Source of the DNA: Dyadobacter endophyticus | Lineage (GTDB): Bacteria > Bacteroidota > Bacteroidia > Cytophagales > Spirosomataceae | Direction: 5' to 3' | DNA length: 64,000 nt | Assembly (NCBI RefSeq): GCF_014641595.1 | Contig: NZ_BMIA01000007.1 | Coordinates: 124,001 to 188,000, forward strand | Shown here: positions 43,376 through 52,661 of the stretch, in pieces | Position numbering within the stretch: the first letter of the stretch is position 1 | Layout of the letters: the number at the start of each line of letters is the position of its first letter | Notes under the pieces: model-generated | Seen by the model: the letters and a program-made list of their open reading frames with translations, nothing else | Told to the model about the DNA's origin: nothing | Databases searched by the model: none | Made by a program: the position numbers and the translations under genes

Positions 43376-46249
43376 ATGATGCAATTAGCAGTGCCCCGGA
43401 TCGAGGCCGATCAGTTCGATGAACTGGATCCGAGACAATACATTCTGATCAAAGGTGCCCGTGTCAACAATCTGAAAAACATCGATGTGGCGATCCCGCG
43501 CAACAAGCTGGTCGTTATTACGGGTCTTTCCGGCTCAGGAAAATCGTCATTGGCCTTCGATACGCTGTTTGCGGAAGGCCAGCGCATGTACGTGGAAAGT
43601 CTTAGCAGCTACGCGCGGCAGTTTCTCGGACGGATGGAAAAGCCGGAAGTGGAATACATTAAAGGCATTTCGCCGGCTATTGCCATCGAGCAGAAGGTCA
43701 ATACCCGTAATCCGCGATCTACGGTGGGTACTTCCACGGAGATTTACGATTATCTCAAACTGCTTTTCGCACGCATAGGACACACCTATTCGCCGGTTTC
43801 CGGGGGAATCGTGCGGAAAGACTCGGTGACCGACGTGGTGAACTACATGCTCGCGCACGACGAGGGCACGCGTGTGATGATTCTCGCGCCGCTACTCATC
43901 CGCGACGGCCGCTCGCAAATTGAAGAACTCACGATCCTGCTTTCCAAAGGCTACAACCGTATTGTGCTGAACGAGGAAGTCGTTTCAATCGAAGATATTC
44001 TCGAAAAACCCGACCATTTTCCGCAGGCCGGCAACCAGGTTTTTATCCTCATCGACCGCGCCGCGATCAAACATAACGACGAGGACACACAGTACCGCCT
44101 TTCCGACTCCGTACAAACCGCCTTTTTTGAAGGAGAAGGGACCTGTACAGTGAATATTGTAGGAGGAGAAAAAAGGGTTTTCTCCGACAAGTTCGAACTC
44201 GACGGCATTACGTTCGAGGAACCGACAGTCAACCTTTTCAGCTTTAACAATCCTTTCGGTGCCTGCAAAAGGTGTGAAGGGTTTGGAAAAATATTGGGAA
44301 TAGACCCTGACCTGGTCATTCCAGACAAAAATCTCTCGGTGTACGACGGTGCCATAGCACCCTGGCGTACCGAGAAAATGGGCGAATGGCTGGTTCCGCT
44401 CGTCCGCAACGGCGTGAAATTCGATTTCCCGATCCACAGGCCTTATAAAGACCTTACACCTGCGCAGAAAGAGCTGCTCTGGACCGGTAACCAATATTTC
44501 GACGGTATTAACGATTTCATCTCGGAACTCGAATCTCAAACACACAAAATCCAATACCGTGTAATGCTCTCGCGCTTCCGCGGCCGCACGACCTGCCCGG
44601 ACTGCCGTGGCTCACGCTTGCGGAAGGACGCTTCCTATGTCAAAATAGGCGGCAAATCCATTACCGATTTGGTGTTAATGCCTATTCAGGATGTTTCAGG
44701 CTTTTTCAAAGAGCTCGGGCTCGGCGACCACGACCGTCAGATTGCACGTCGCGTCCTGACGGAAATCGAATCGCGCCTGGATTATATGAACCGCGTCGGA
44801 CTTGGTTATCTAACCTTAAACCGGTTGACCAGCACATTATCCGGCGGTGAATTCCAGCGCATCAAGCTGGCAACTTCATTGGGAAGCGCATTGGTAGGCT
44901 CAATGTACATTCTCGACGAACCGAGTATCGGCTTACACCCGCGCGATACGCAAAGGCTGGTGGGCGTGCTCGAATCGCTTCGTGACCTGGGCAATACCGT
45001 AATTGTAGTCGAACACGAGGAAGAAGTAATGCACGCGGCGGATCAGATCATCGACATTGGCCCCGAAGCCGGAACTGGCGGCGGGCACCTGGTTTTCCAG
45101 GGAAACCAGCGCGATATCGAGGCGCTGAAAGTCGATGGTAGTCTGGGAGGTAAGAGCAGTCAGGAGATTAACGCGCAGTCGCATACGTTGGATTTCTTGC
45201 TGGGGAATGATTCTATTACTGTTCCCACTGTCAGAAGGAAGTCTTTGCACTTCCTGGAAATCAAGGGTGCACGGGAGAATAATTTAAAGGAACTCGATGT
45301 AAAAATCCCTTTGAATAACCTAACCGTCGTCACCGGCGTGAGTGGTTCAGGAAAATCTACACTGATCCGGAAGATCCTGTACCCTGCATTAATGCGCCTT
45401 AAAGGCGAGTTTAGTGAAGATGTAGGACGTTTCGACGAGCTTACGGGCAGCGTAGATCGCATCGAGGCCGTTGAAATGATCGACCAAAACCCGATCGGGA
45501 AATCGTCGCGCTCGAACCCGGTTACTTATATTAAGGCTTATGATTATATCCGGCAGATGATGTCGGAACAGCCGCTTTCGAAAGCAAGGGGCTATAAACC
45601 CTCGCATTTCTCCTTCAACGTCGACGGTGGCCGTTGCGAAATATGCCAGGGCGAGGGCCAGGTGAAGATCGAAATGCAGTTTATGGCCGACATTTACCTG
45701 ACTTGCGAGGGCTGTAACGGCAAGCGTTTCAAGCAGGAAATCCAGGAAGTAAAATATCAGGACAAAGATGTTGCCGAAATCCTCGACATGACCGTCGACG
45801 AGGCTATCGAATTTTTCAGGCAGGGCGAACCCAAGCTTGCCGATAAATTGCTTCCATTGCAAGAGGTAGGGCTTGGATATGTAGGGCTTGGGCAATCTTC
45901 AAACACATTGTCCGGCGGTGAGGCACAGCGTGTTAAACTCGCCTCGTTCCTGGGGAAGGGCTCTTCCAATAAAGGCAAAACACTCTTCATTTTCGACGAA
46001 CCGACCACCGGTTTGCATTTCCACGACATTAAAAAGCTCCTCAAAGCCATCAATGCACTGGTAGAGCAAGGCGACAGCGTGATCATCATCGAACACAATA
46101 TGGAGGTCATCAAAAGCGCCGACTGGATCATCGACCTCGGCCCCGAAGGCGGCGAAAATGGCGGGCAGCTCACATTCACCGGTACTCCCGAGGAAATGGT
46201 AAAGCTCGAAGGAAACTACACGGCGGACTTTTTGAGGGAAAAGATTTGA
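43376..46249 (+). CDS. uvrA: Excinuclease ABC subunit A
   Basis: UvrA recognises DNA lesions in nucleotide excision repair together with UvrB. The 957-aa protein has two ATPase halves, with Walker A at GLSGSGKSSLAFDTL and GVSGSGKSTLIRKIL. Signature motifs are TLSGGEFQRIKLATSL and TLSGGEAQRVKLASFL. Zinc-binding pairs are CKRCEGFGK and CPDCRGSRL, then CEICQGEGQV and CEGCNGKRF. Length is normal. It has no obvious neighbours in the pathway here. Confidence 0.97.
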   Translation: MMQLAVPRIEADQFDELDPRQYILIKGARVNNLKNIDVAIPRNKLVVITGLSGSGKSSLAFDTLFAEGQRMYVESLSSYARQFLGRMEKPEVEYIKGISPAIAIEQKVNTRNPRSTVGTSTEIYDYLKLLFARIGHTYSPVSGGIVRKDSVTDVVNYMLAHDEGTRVMILAPLLIRDGRSQIEELTILLSKGYNRIVLNEEVVSIEDILEKPDHFPQAGNQVFILIDRAAIKHNDEDTQYRLSDSVQTAFFEGEGTCTVNIVGGEKRVFSDKFELDGITFEEPTVNLFSFNNPFGACKRCEGFGKILGIDPDLVIPDKNLSVYDGAIAPWRTEKMGEWLVPLVRNGVKFDFPIHRPYKDLTPAQKELLWTGNQYFDGINDFISELESQTHKIQYRVMLSRFRGRTTCPDCRGSRLRKDASYVKIGGKSITDLVLMPIQDVSGFFKELGLGDHDRQIARRVLTEIESRLDYMNRVGLGYLTLNRLTSTLSGGEFQRIKLATSLGSALVGSMYILDEPSIGLHPRDTQRLVGVLESLRDLGNTVIVVEHEEEVMHAADQIIDIGPEAGTGGGHLVFQGNQRDIEALKVDGSLGGKSSQEINAQSHTLDFLLGNDSITVPTVRRKSLHFLEIKGARENNLKELDVKIPLNNLTVVTGVSGSGKSTLIRKILYPALMRLKGEFSEDVGRFDELTGSVDRIEAVEMIDQNPIGKSSRSNPVTYIKAYDYIRQMMSEQPLSKARGYKPSHFSFNVDGGRCEICQGEGQVKIEMQFMADIYLTCEGCNGKRFKQEIQEVKYQDKDVAEILDMTVDEAIEFFRQGEPKLADKLLPLQEVGLGYVGLGQSSNTLSGGEAQRVKLASFLGKGSSNKGKTLFIFDEPTTGLHFHDIKKLLKAINALVEQGDSVIIIEHNMEVIKSADWIIDLGPEGGENGGQLTFTGTPEEMVKLEGNYTADFLREKI

Positions 46250-46403
46250 TATTGTGAGTATGTCCCTTAACCCAGTGACTATGGCGCAACGGGTACCTCC
46301 ACATTCCCGCAAATCCAGTGGCCTGAAACACTTTCCTGTCCGTATTTAACAGTAAAGACGCCCCGCGGGGGACTTATTCAGGCAAAACCAAAATCTGCAT
46401 TTC

Positions 46404-47240
46404 ATGAAGTTATATAAGACCGAAAATGGCATTCTCCTTGAAAACGAGGACATTTTCTACCGCCTCCACGAAACGGACTGGGACGTTGTGGTCAACAGGA
46501 ATAACCTGTACGAATGGTTGGAAGGACAGACGCAAAGCCTTATCGCCCTGACATTCAGCGACGATTTCCCAATGCCCGATGCACTGGCACCCATTGGCAC
46601 CCAGGAAGTATGGGCTTCGGGTGTGACCTATTTCAAGAGCCGTACGGCACGAATGGAGGAATCCGAAAAAGCAGGCGGCGGCAGCTTCTACGACCGCGTA
46701 TATGAAGCCGAACGTCCGGAACTATTCTTTAAATCGACAGCATGGCGTGTAATAGGCCACCACGGCACGGTACGCATCCGTAAAGATTCGACCTGGGACG
46801 TTCCCGAGCCGGAACTGACCCTATTTGCTACTTCCGAAGGCGCTTTGGTGGGCTATACCATCGGTAACGACATGAGTTCCAGAAGTATAGAAGGTGAAAA
46901 CCCCTTGTATTTGCCGCAGGCGAAATCCTACACCGGCAGCGCAGCGTTGGGGCCTTGTCTTTATGTATTTAAAGACCAGCTCGGTGTCGACACGGTGATC
47001 GACCTGTCCATCGTTCGCGGAGGTGAGGAAGTTTTCAATGGGCAGGTTACCCTGGCGCAAATGAAACGCAAACCAGAAGAGCTGCTGCACTTCCTTTACC
47101 GCGAAATGGCGTTCCCGCAAGGCGCTTATCTGATGACCGGGACGGGTATTGTACCCTCTTCTGATTTCACATTGAAATCCGGCGACGTAGTTCACATTAC
47201 CATCGAGCCCATCGGAACTTTAACGAATACGGTGGGTTGA
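46404..47240 (+). CDS. Fumarylacetoacetate-hydrolase-family protein, possibly 2-keto-3-deoxy sugar-acid dehydratase
   Basis: The 278-aa protein has the FAH-fold signatures DVPEPELTLF, YTIGNDMSSRSIEGENPLYL and PQAKSYTGSAALGPCLYVF, with the metal-binding Glu residues. The ENPLYLPQAK string resembles 2-keto-3-deoxy-D-arabinonate dehydratases of pentose oxidation. FAH enzymes cover many C-C hydrolases, decarboxylases and dehydratases, and no pentose genes are adjacent, so the reaction stays open. It ends at a strong terminator shared with the converging small gene. Confidence 0.78.
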   Translation: MKLYKTENGILLENEDIFYRLHETDWDVVVNRNNLYEWLEGQTQSLIALTFSDDFPMPDALAPIGTQEVWASGVTYFKSRTARMEESEKAGGGSFYDRVYEAERPELFFKSTAWRVIGHHGTVRIRKDSTWDVPEPELTLFATSEGALVGYTIGNDMSSRSIEGENPLYLPQAKSYTGSAALGPCLYVFKDQLGVDTVIDLSIVRGGEEVFNGQVTLAQMKRKPEELLHFLYREMAFPQGAYLMTGTGIVPSSDFTLKSGDVVHITIEPIGTLTNTVG

Positions 47241-47245
47241 TAAAC

Positions 47246-47280
47246 AAAAGAGCTGCAAGGGTTGACCTTGCAGCTCTTTT
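47246..47280. terminator. Bidirectional terminator between the FAH gene and the small secreted protein gene
   Basis: AAAAGAGCTGCAAGG and CCTTGCAGCTCTTTT are perfect 15-bp arms with a 5-nt loop, with A/T tails on both sides so it works in both directions. Confidence 0.85.
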
Positions 47281-47298
47281 CAGTAATGCTAATATTGT

Positions 47299-47688
47299 TT
47301 ACGAATGCCCGAGCTTGGGAATGAAGGTGTAAATCACGCACCGAACTGCACTCACCAGCTTGGTCACCATCGATTCGCCTTCACTTTCTTCTGATTCGCT
47401 TTCAAAAAATGCCGCCGGACCTTCTTCCAGGATGCGGGCATTCAATGTCATAATTTCAGATGCCGGCATACCGGCGCTCGTGTTTTTGATCACACCTGCG
47501 TGCTTCACGTGCACAGGAGCTTTCGCTTTCAAAGCAGGCTTAATCTTTCTGGCAACCGTCCTTTCACTTACACATTCCTTGCCTGACTGCAATTTTCTGT
47601 GTGCCACGAACATGTTGTGCACATAGCCCGTTGCACTGGCTTGCAGGCTGATGATGGTGAGCAATATTAAGATTCTGAGTGTTTTCAT
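47299..47688 (-). CDS. Small secreted protein of unknown function with acidic patch
   Basis: The 129-aa protein has a signal peptide (LRILILLTIISLQASATG). The middle is basic (KIKPALKAKAPVHVKH) and the C-terminal third carries an acidic run (ESESEESEGES) followed by a hydrophobic end. I do not recognise a family. The ATG at 47688 is preferred over an in-frame TTG at 47700. A good promoter lies 68 to 99 bp upstream, supporting that it is expressed. Confidence 0.65.
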   Translation of the reverse strand: MKTLRILILLTIISLQASATGYVHNMFVAHRKLQSGKECVSERTVARKIKPALKAKAPVHVKHAGVIKNTSAGMPASEIMTLNARILEEGPAAFFESESEESEGESMVTKLVSAVRCVIYTFIPKLGHS

Positions 47689-47755
47689 GGCTGTATTCAA
47701 TCGTTAAGAATCCCGGGCAGAACCGGATGGAATTATGTGTAACTAATTGACCTTA

Positions 47756-47787
47756 CAAATATATATGTTTCATTAGGTATCTTGCAA
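47756..47787 (-). promoter_or_regulatory. Promoter of the small secreted protein gene
   Basis: On the minus strand TTG at 47787-47785, then 21 bp, then TATATTTG at 47763-47756, an exact TAnnTTTG. The leader would be about 60 nt. Confidence 0.5.
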
Positions 47788-48017
47788 TACATAGTACCTT
47801 GTTTTTAACATTTTTTTTGAATTTTTTTTCAACCTTCTTCAAAGCACCGTGGCTGGCCGGATAACAGATGTAAAAGTAATACAAAAGGTTGCTCGAGATT
47901 TTCTAAAAAAGACGAACCGTCGAATTTTCCGGCTGAATAGTAGTTGGTTACGGATAAATTGCAAAGCGCCGACAGGGAACATCCCGCCGGCGCTTTTTTG
48001 CTGATAACATTTTTCTC
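47788..48017. other. Intergenic region with a plus-strand-oriented hairpin
   Basis: Beyond the promoter of the 47688 gene this AT-rich stretch has no supported gene. Around 47817-47840 are long T-rich runs. Near the right end is the hairpin described below. Confidence 0.4.
47963..47999. terminator. Hairpin with T-run next to der
   Basis: AAAGCGCCG (47963-47971) pairs with CGGCGCTTT (47988-47996), with an inner GGGA/TCCC pair, and T6 follows on the plus strand. As the der terminator it would need the weak minus-strand T-tail; otherwise it ends an unseen plus-strand transcript. Confidence 0.55.
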
Positions 48018-49328
48018 CTATTTCTCGCGGAAGAATATCGTGATCGGTACACCCGAAAAATCGAAGTTTTCGCGCAAACGGTTTTCCAGGTAGCGCAAAT
48101 ACGGCTCCTTCACGTGCTTTGGGTGACTGCTGAAAAACACGAATGTCGGCGAAGGCGTCGGCAGCTGGATCATATATTTGATATTGATATACTTGCCCCG
48201 GTGTGCCGGTGGCGGGTATTTCTCGATCTCCGCCTGCATTACCTCGTTCAGTTTCGACGTAGTAATCTTCTTCGTTTTGTTCTGATAAACTTCCATCGCT
48301 TTCTCCATTACCTGGTGAATGCGCTGTTTTTCAACTACCGACGCGAAAATGATTGGCATGTAGTTCATCGGCGCGAGCTTTTCCAGCAATGCTTTTTTGT
48401 ATTGATCGGCCGTTTTAGAGTCTTTTTCGACCAGGTCCCATTTGTTGACCATGATCACAATGCCCTTTTTCGCCTTGTCGGCCTGGCCGATGATGTTCAT
48501 ATCCTGGCCTTCAAGTCCCAGCGTAGCATCCAGCAACACGATACAAACGTCGGACTCTTCCATTGCTTTAACCGAGCGAAGTGTCGAATAAAACTCAATA
48601 TCTTCCTTCACACGCGATTTCCTGCGGATTCCCGCCGTATCGGTCAGGATGAAATTCATCCCGAATGCATTGTAATGCGTGTGAATCGCGTCGCGGGTGG
48701 TACCTGCTATGTCCGTAACGATGCTGCGATCGGTGCCGGTGAGTACGTTCAGGAACGATGATTTACCCACATTCGGGCGTCCCATGATCGCAATGCGGGG
48801 GATGCCTTCTTCGGGGTTTTCGATGCCTGCGGTTTCAAAATGCTGGATTACCTTATCCAGCAGCTCACCCGTACCGAAACCGGTTTGTGCAGAAATCGCG
48901 AAAATCTCATCACCCAAACCCAATTCATAAAATTCACCCGCCGACTGATAGCGTTCAGTTGTTTCGGCCTTATTTGCTACGAGGTAAACCGGCTTGTTGA
49001 AACGACGGAGCACATTTGCGAAATCTTTGTCGAGATCGGTGAGGCCGGTCATGGTGTCGACCATAAAAAGGACCACCGTGGATTCTTCGATCGCGAGTTC
49101 AACCTGGTCGCGGATAGCGCCTTCAAAAATATCTTCGGAGCCTACTACATAACCCCCTGTATCAATCACTGTGAAATATTGGTCGGTCCATTCGCCGTAA
49201 CCGTAATGCCTGTCGCGGGTTACGCCGCTCTGGTTGTCCATAATCGCCTTCCGGCTTTCGGTGAGGCGGTTGAACAAAGTGGATTTGCCCACATTCGGAC
49301 GACCAACAATCGAAATTATATTTGCCAT
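48018..49328 (-). CDS. der: GTPase Der (EngA)
   Basis: Der is an essential GTPase of 50S ribosome assembly. The protein has two consecutive G domains, with P-loops IVGRPNVGKSTLFNRL near the start and IMGRPNVGKSSFLNVL in the second half. NKWD and NKAE are the base-specificity motifs. A KH-like C-terminal domain ends with RENFDFSGVPITIFFREK. The true start is taken at 49328 (MANIISIVG); an upstream ATG at 49376 would add a non-conserved tail that crosses a hairpin. It lies 65 nt downstream of era. Confidence 0.95.
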   Translation of the reverse strand: MANIISIVGRPNVGKSTLFNRLTESRKAIMDNQSGVTRDRHYGYGEWTDQYFTVIDTGGYVVGSEDIFEGAIRDQVELAIEESTVVLFMVDTMTGLTDLDKDFANVLRRFNKPVYLVANKAETTERYQSAGEFYELGLGDEIFAISAQTGFGTGELLDKVIQHFETAGIENPEEGIPRIAIMGRPNVGKSSFLNVLTGTDRSIVTDIAGTTRDAIHTHYNAFGMNFILTDTAGIRRKSRVKEDIEFYSTLRSVKAMEESDVCIVLLDATLGLEGQDMNIIGQADKAKKGIVIMVNKWDLVEKDSKTADQYKKALLEKLAPMNYMPIIFASVVEKQRIHQVMEKAMEVYQNKTKKITTSKLNEVMQAEIEKYPPPAHRGKYINIKYMIQLPTPSPTFVFFSSHPKHVKEPYLRYLENRLRENFDFSGVPITIFFREK

Positions 49329-49350
49329 TTTTCTTCTATTAATATGATCC

Positions 49351-49371
49351 GAGCAGGCCTGGTGCCTGCTC
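49351..49371. other. Hairpin in the era-der spacer
   Basis: GAGCAGGC and GCCTGCTC are perfect 8-bp arms with a 5-nt loop, and no T-run follows on the minus strand. It may shape mRNA processing between the two GTPase genes. Confidence 0.35.
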
Positions 49372-49393
49372 TTCATGCGTTTTACTTAAAAAT

Positions 49394-50320
49394 TTATTCC
49401 TGATAACCGAGCTGGCGAAGCTTGTTTTCCTTGCTTCTCCAATCCGGCTCTACTTTCACGTGCTGTTCGAGAAATACTTTTTTGCCAAAGAAATCTTCAA
49501 GGTCCTGGCGGGCCTGCGTGCCGACTTTCTTCAACATTTCTCCCTTTTCACCAATAATGATCCCTTTCTGGCTTTTGCGTTCGACCAGAATTTCTGCGCG
49601 GATCACAATGATGTCGTCCTTATCCTTAAATTCAGTGATTACTACTTCGGAGCTGTATGGAATTTCCTGGCGGTAATTCAAGAAGATTTTTTCGCGGATG
49701 ATTTCCGAAGCAAAGAAACGCTCCGGCTTGTCGGTTAGTTCATCTTCATCGAAATAGGGCGGGTGGAAGGGCAAACGTGTCACGACCGCATCAAACAAAG
49801 TACCGATGTTCGCTTTTTCTAATGCAGAAATCGGTATAATGGCTGCGGGATGGATCTCATCGTCCCACTCCTGCATTTTCTGCTTCACCTCTTCTTCATT
49901 CGAAAGGTCGATTTTATTCAAAACCAAAACGACCGGCGCTTCCGTCCGTTTCAGCAGCGGCAGCACCTCATGCTCGGCCGCTTTCTCCCCTATTTCTACG
50001 ACAAAAAGCACCACATCGGCATCTTCCAACGAGCCTTTCACGAAGGTCATCATCGAGTCGTGCAGCTTGTACGAAGGCTTGATGACCCCCGGCGTATCGG
50101 AATATACCAGTTGGAACGGGATATCCTCGTGCTTTCCATTCAAAATCCCGATAATGCGGTGACGGGTCGTCTGCGCCTTCGAGGTGATGATCGACATTCT
50201 TTCCCCTACGAGCACATTCATGAGCGTGGATTTCCCGACATTGGGCTTCCCGACAATACTCACAAAACCAGCCCGGTGGTTACGTAACTCTGTATTGTTA
50301 TTTTCGACTTTCTCTTCCAT
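49394..50320 (-). CDS. era: GTPase Era
   Basis: Era binds 16S rRNA and helps mature the 30S subunit. The 308-aa protein has a G domain with SIVGKPNVGKSTLMNVL, DTPGV and NKID motifs. A C-terminal KH domain ends with KVEPDWRSKENKLRQLGYQE and includes GEKGEMLKKVGTQARQDLED, the RNA-binding loop. It lies 45 nt downstream of the LtaS-like gene and 65 nt before der, so the three may share a transcript. Confidence 0.95.
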   Translation of the reverse strand: MEEKVENNNTELRNHRAGFVSIVGKPNVGKSTLMNVLVGERMSIITSKAQTTRHRIIGILNGKHEDIPFQLVYSDTPGVIKPSYKLHDSMMTFVKGSLEDADVVLFVVEIGEKAAEHEVLPLLKRTEAPVVLVLNKIDLSNEEEVKQKMQEWDDEIHPAAIIPISALEKANIGTLFDAVVTRLPFHPPYFDEDELTDKPERFFASEIIREKIFLNYRQEIPYSSEVVITEFKDKDDIIVIRAEILVERKSQKGIIIGEKGEMLKKVGTQARQDLEDFFGKKVFLEQHVKVEPDWRSKENKLRQLGYQE

Positions 50321-50365
50321 AAAAACTACTTCTTCACTTTTTTATGCTTCCCAAAAACATGGCAC

Positions 50366-52336
50366 CTAAGGTGTTACCGTCAGCCGGTCGTCCAGCATTC
50401 TGTTCGAATATTGCTGGATAAATGCCTTAACCTGCAATTCCATAGGCCCTTGGACTTCCGGAATACTGCCTGCAAGGTTATTTTTCAAAAGCTTGTCTTC
50501 CTGATATTTATACAAACCTACGGTTTTCCGGCCATCAAATTGCAATACGTATGGCCCGTTGAACCATTGATAAGCCCCATCATAGTTGACAGCAAAGTTG
50601 ATCGGCGGGTTCCCGAAGATGTTTTTTCCAAAACCGAAATAGGGTTTATCATAATGCAGATAACCCAGTACGGACGGCATAATGTCGATCTGCTGCACAA
50701 TTCGCGTACTATCGGTACCGGTCATAATGTTGTCGCGCGGCGAACCGTCGCCCGGCGCGTAGAAAAGAATAGGGACTGAAAAATTCCCGACAGACGTCTG
50801 ATATTGCGGATAATGCGCGAATGTGGCCGAGTGATCGGCAGTGATCACAAATAATGTGTTCTTGAACCAAGGTTTGTCCTTAACCGAATCGAAGAACCTG
50901 CGCAACGCATTGTCGGTATAACCCATTGTTTCGTAGATCGGCAGCGGACCTTTCGGGAATTTGCCTTTGTAGCGTGCCGGAATCTGGAACGGGTCGTGCG
51001 ACGATACCGTAAATAATGTACTTAAAAATGGCTCCTGGAAAGAATTTAACTTTTTGGCCCAGAACTGCATGAATTCCTCATCCCAAATCCCCCAGATACC
51101 GTCATAATCCGCATCATTATTATATTCGGTTTTACCATAATAATCTTTGATGCCGATCAGATTGGTGAATGCCTTAAAACCCATTGAGCCATTTGGCGCA
51201 CCGTGGAAAAACGAGGTGTGGTAACCCTTGGCTTGCAGCATTTCGGGCAGGCTCGGCAGTTTGTTGTCCGTGTAGCGCGTCAGGATGAACGGCTCCAAAA
51301 TACCGGGAATGCTCGTCAGTACCGACGGTATGGCCTCGATCGATTTCGCTCCATTGGCGAACGAGTACCAATGCACCCTGCTATGCTGCATCAGCGAGTC
51401 GATGAAGGGCGTGTAACCTTTATAGGTACCGTTCTCCAGATCCCGATTGTAGGTTCCCACCATTTCCTTCCCAAAACTCTCCCAGATCAGGATCACAACG
51501 TTTTTGGGACGAAATGCCGGCGCATTTGGCTCTGGTGTGTGAATGGGCGAATAAACGACATTCATCTCCTGCTCGGATTTGAAATACTCCGCACGCTGGT
51601 AGTCAGACCTCCTCAGTGTTTTGAAAATGCAGAAAGGTGTATTCAGCACGATGAACATTTCCTTGGGCCTTTCTACATATTCGCCCGCATTGCTCAGCGT
51701 GATAGGCCGGGTGCTGTGCCTGAAACCGCCTTTCACGCCGCCGATGAACAGAAATACCGCAACGGTCATCAATACACTGTGTATCAGGAATATCTGCCAG
51801 GCAGGCCGCAGCGGTTTGGGTTCGACACGCCAGCGGCGTGTGATGTACACGACCAGCGCCACCAACAACATCCACACCAGCGCCACGTACCAATAATGCA
51901 CCAAAAAGCCGCCAAATAGCTTGTGCATATTGTTTTCATGCGAAAATTCCTGCAAAACCGACCAGGTACTTCTTTTGATCGTGAATCGATAATAAATGAA
52001 GTCGGCACAGTTCGCCAGCAGCGCAATGCTGTTGGTAATGATGAAAAGATAGTCCAGAAATTTCTGCACTATCGGCCGATACTTGAATGTGACAGGGATG
52101 AGCGTTAGGAAAATGTAGAGGATATTGACATACAGCACCGCCACGAGGTCGAAACGCAAACCGCCGAGGAATAATCGCGGCGCCAGCGCCAGATTTACGC
52201 CCGGAAAAAATGACTGGTTGAACAAATAAAAGAGGACCCGGCAAATGCTGAACAAAATCATGATGCAGAGCAGCCTGATCAGCATTACCTGGTGAATGCG
52301 CCACCCGAAAGCGGAAGCGCCTGAATATGAACTCAT
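50366..52336 (-). CDS. LTA synthase-like sulfatase-family membrane protein
   Basis: The 656-aa protein has about five N-terminal membrane helices (up to residue ~220) and an extracytoplasmic alkaline-phosphatase-superfamily domain. Sulfatase/LtaS motifs are NVVILIWESFGKEM with the metal-binding Glu, NGAKSIEAIPSVLTSIPG around the expected nucleophile, and FVITADHSATFAH with the Asp/His metal ligands. It probably transfers phosphoglycerol or phosphoethanolamine to a surface glycan. In Gram-negative bacteria the exact role is unclear. A TAnnTTTG promoter lies 50 to 75 bp upstream. Confidence 0.85.
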   Translation of the reverse strand: MSSYSGASAFGWRIHQVMLIRLLCIMILFSICRVLFYLFNQSFFPGVNLALAPRLFLGGLRFDLVAVLYVNILYIFLTLIPVTFKYRPIVQKFLDYLFIITNSIALLANCADFIYYRFTIKRSTWSVLQEFSHENNMHKLFGGFLVHYWYVALVWMLLVALVVYITRRWRVEPKPLRPAWQIFLIHSVLMTVAVFLFIGGVKGGFRHSTRPITLSNAGEYVERPKEMFIVLNTPFCIFKTLRRSDYQRAEYFKSEQEMNVVYSPIHTPEPNAPAFRPKNVVILIWESFGKEMVGTYNRDLENGTYKGYTPFIDSLMQHSRVHWYSFANGAKSIEAIPSVLTSIPGILEPFILTRYTDNKLPSLPEMLQAKGYHTSFFHGAPNGSMGFKAFTNLIGIKDYYGKTEYNNDADYDGIWGIWDEEFMQFWAKKLNSFQEPFLSTLFTVSSHDPFQIPARYKGKFPKGPLPIYETMGYTDNALRRFFDSVKDKPWFKNTLFVITADHSATFAHYPQYQTSVGNFSVPILFYAPGDGSPRDNIMTGTDSTRIVQQIDIMPSVLGYLHYDKPYFGFGKNIFGNPPINFAVNYDGAYQWFNGPYVLQFDGRKTVGLYKYQEDKLLKNNLAGSIPEVQGPMELQVKAFIQQYSNRMLDDRLTVTP

Positions 52337-52384
52337 AATTTTGATGTCAGAATGTTGGCAGCAAACTTTTTTGAAAAGTTTTCA

Positions 52385-52411
52385 CAAAAATAGTTGTTTT
52401 CTGTAAAACAA
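52385..52411 (-). promoter_or_regulatory. Promoter of the LtaS-like gene
   Basis: Minus strand TATTTTTG at 52392-52385 matches the -7 box exactly; TTG at 52411-52409 is 16 bp upstream, one short of the usual range. It overlaps the divergent tRNA promoter. Confidence 0.4.
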
Positions 52412-52425
52412 TTGTTGTATGTTTG
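52394..52425 (+). promoter_or_regulatory. Promoter of the initiator tRNA
   Basis: TTG at 52394-52396, 21-bp spacer, then TATGTTTG at 52418-52425, an exact TAnnTTTG. Transcription would begin about 13 bp before the mature tRNA. Confidence 0.55.
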
Positions 52426-52444
52426 CACTCCAATTCAACGACAC

Positions 52445-52517
<73 letters not shown>

Positions 52518-52525
52518 CACAGGCC

Positions 52526-52556
52526 AAAGCCACTTTCGAAAGAAGGTGGCTTTTTT
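52526..52556 (+). terminator. Terminator after tRNA-fMet
   Basis: AAAGCCACTTTC pairs with GAAGGTGGCTTT over a GAAA loop (one G-U pair) and is followed by a T-run. Confidence 0.8.
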
Positions 52557-52661
52557 GCATTTATTCCCTTTTCGGCAAGAATGACAACTTTCTTGAAACA
52601 AAGTGCATAAGCGCGGATTATTTGGATTATTTTGCAGCTATCCCTGCACAATAATGAATTG

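Noticed and set aside
46361..46370. CCCCGCGGGG palindrome upstream of the FAH gene
   Set aside because: A 10-bp GC-only palindrome is weak evidence by itself, with no T-run or promoter context.
49329..49376. N-terminal extension of Der
   Set aside because: It crosses a hairpin in the spacer and is absent from the family; the P-loop position fits the ATG at 49328.
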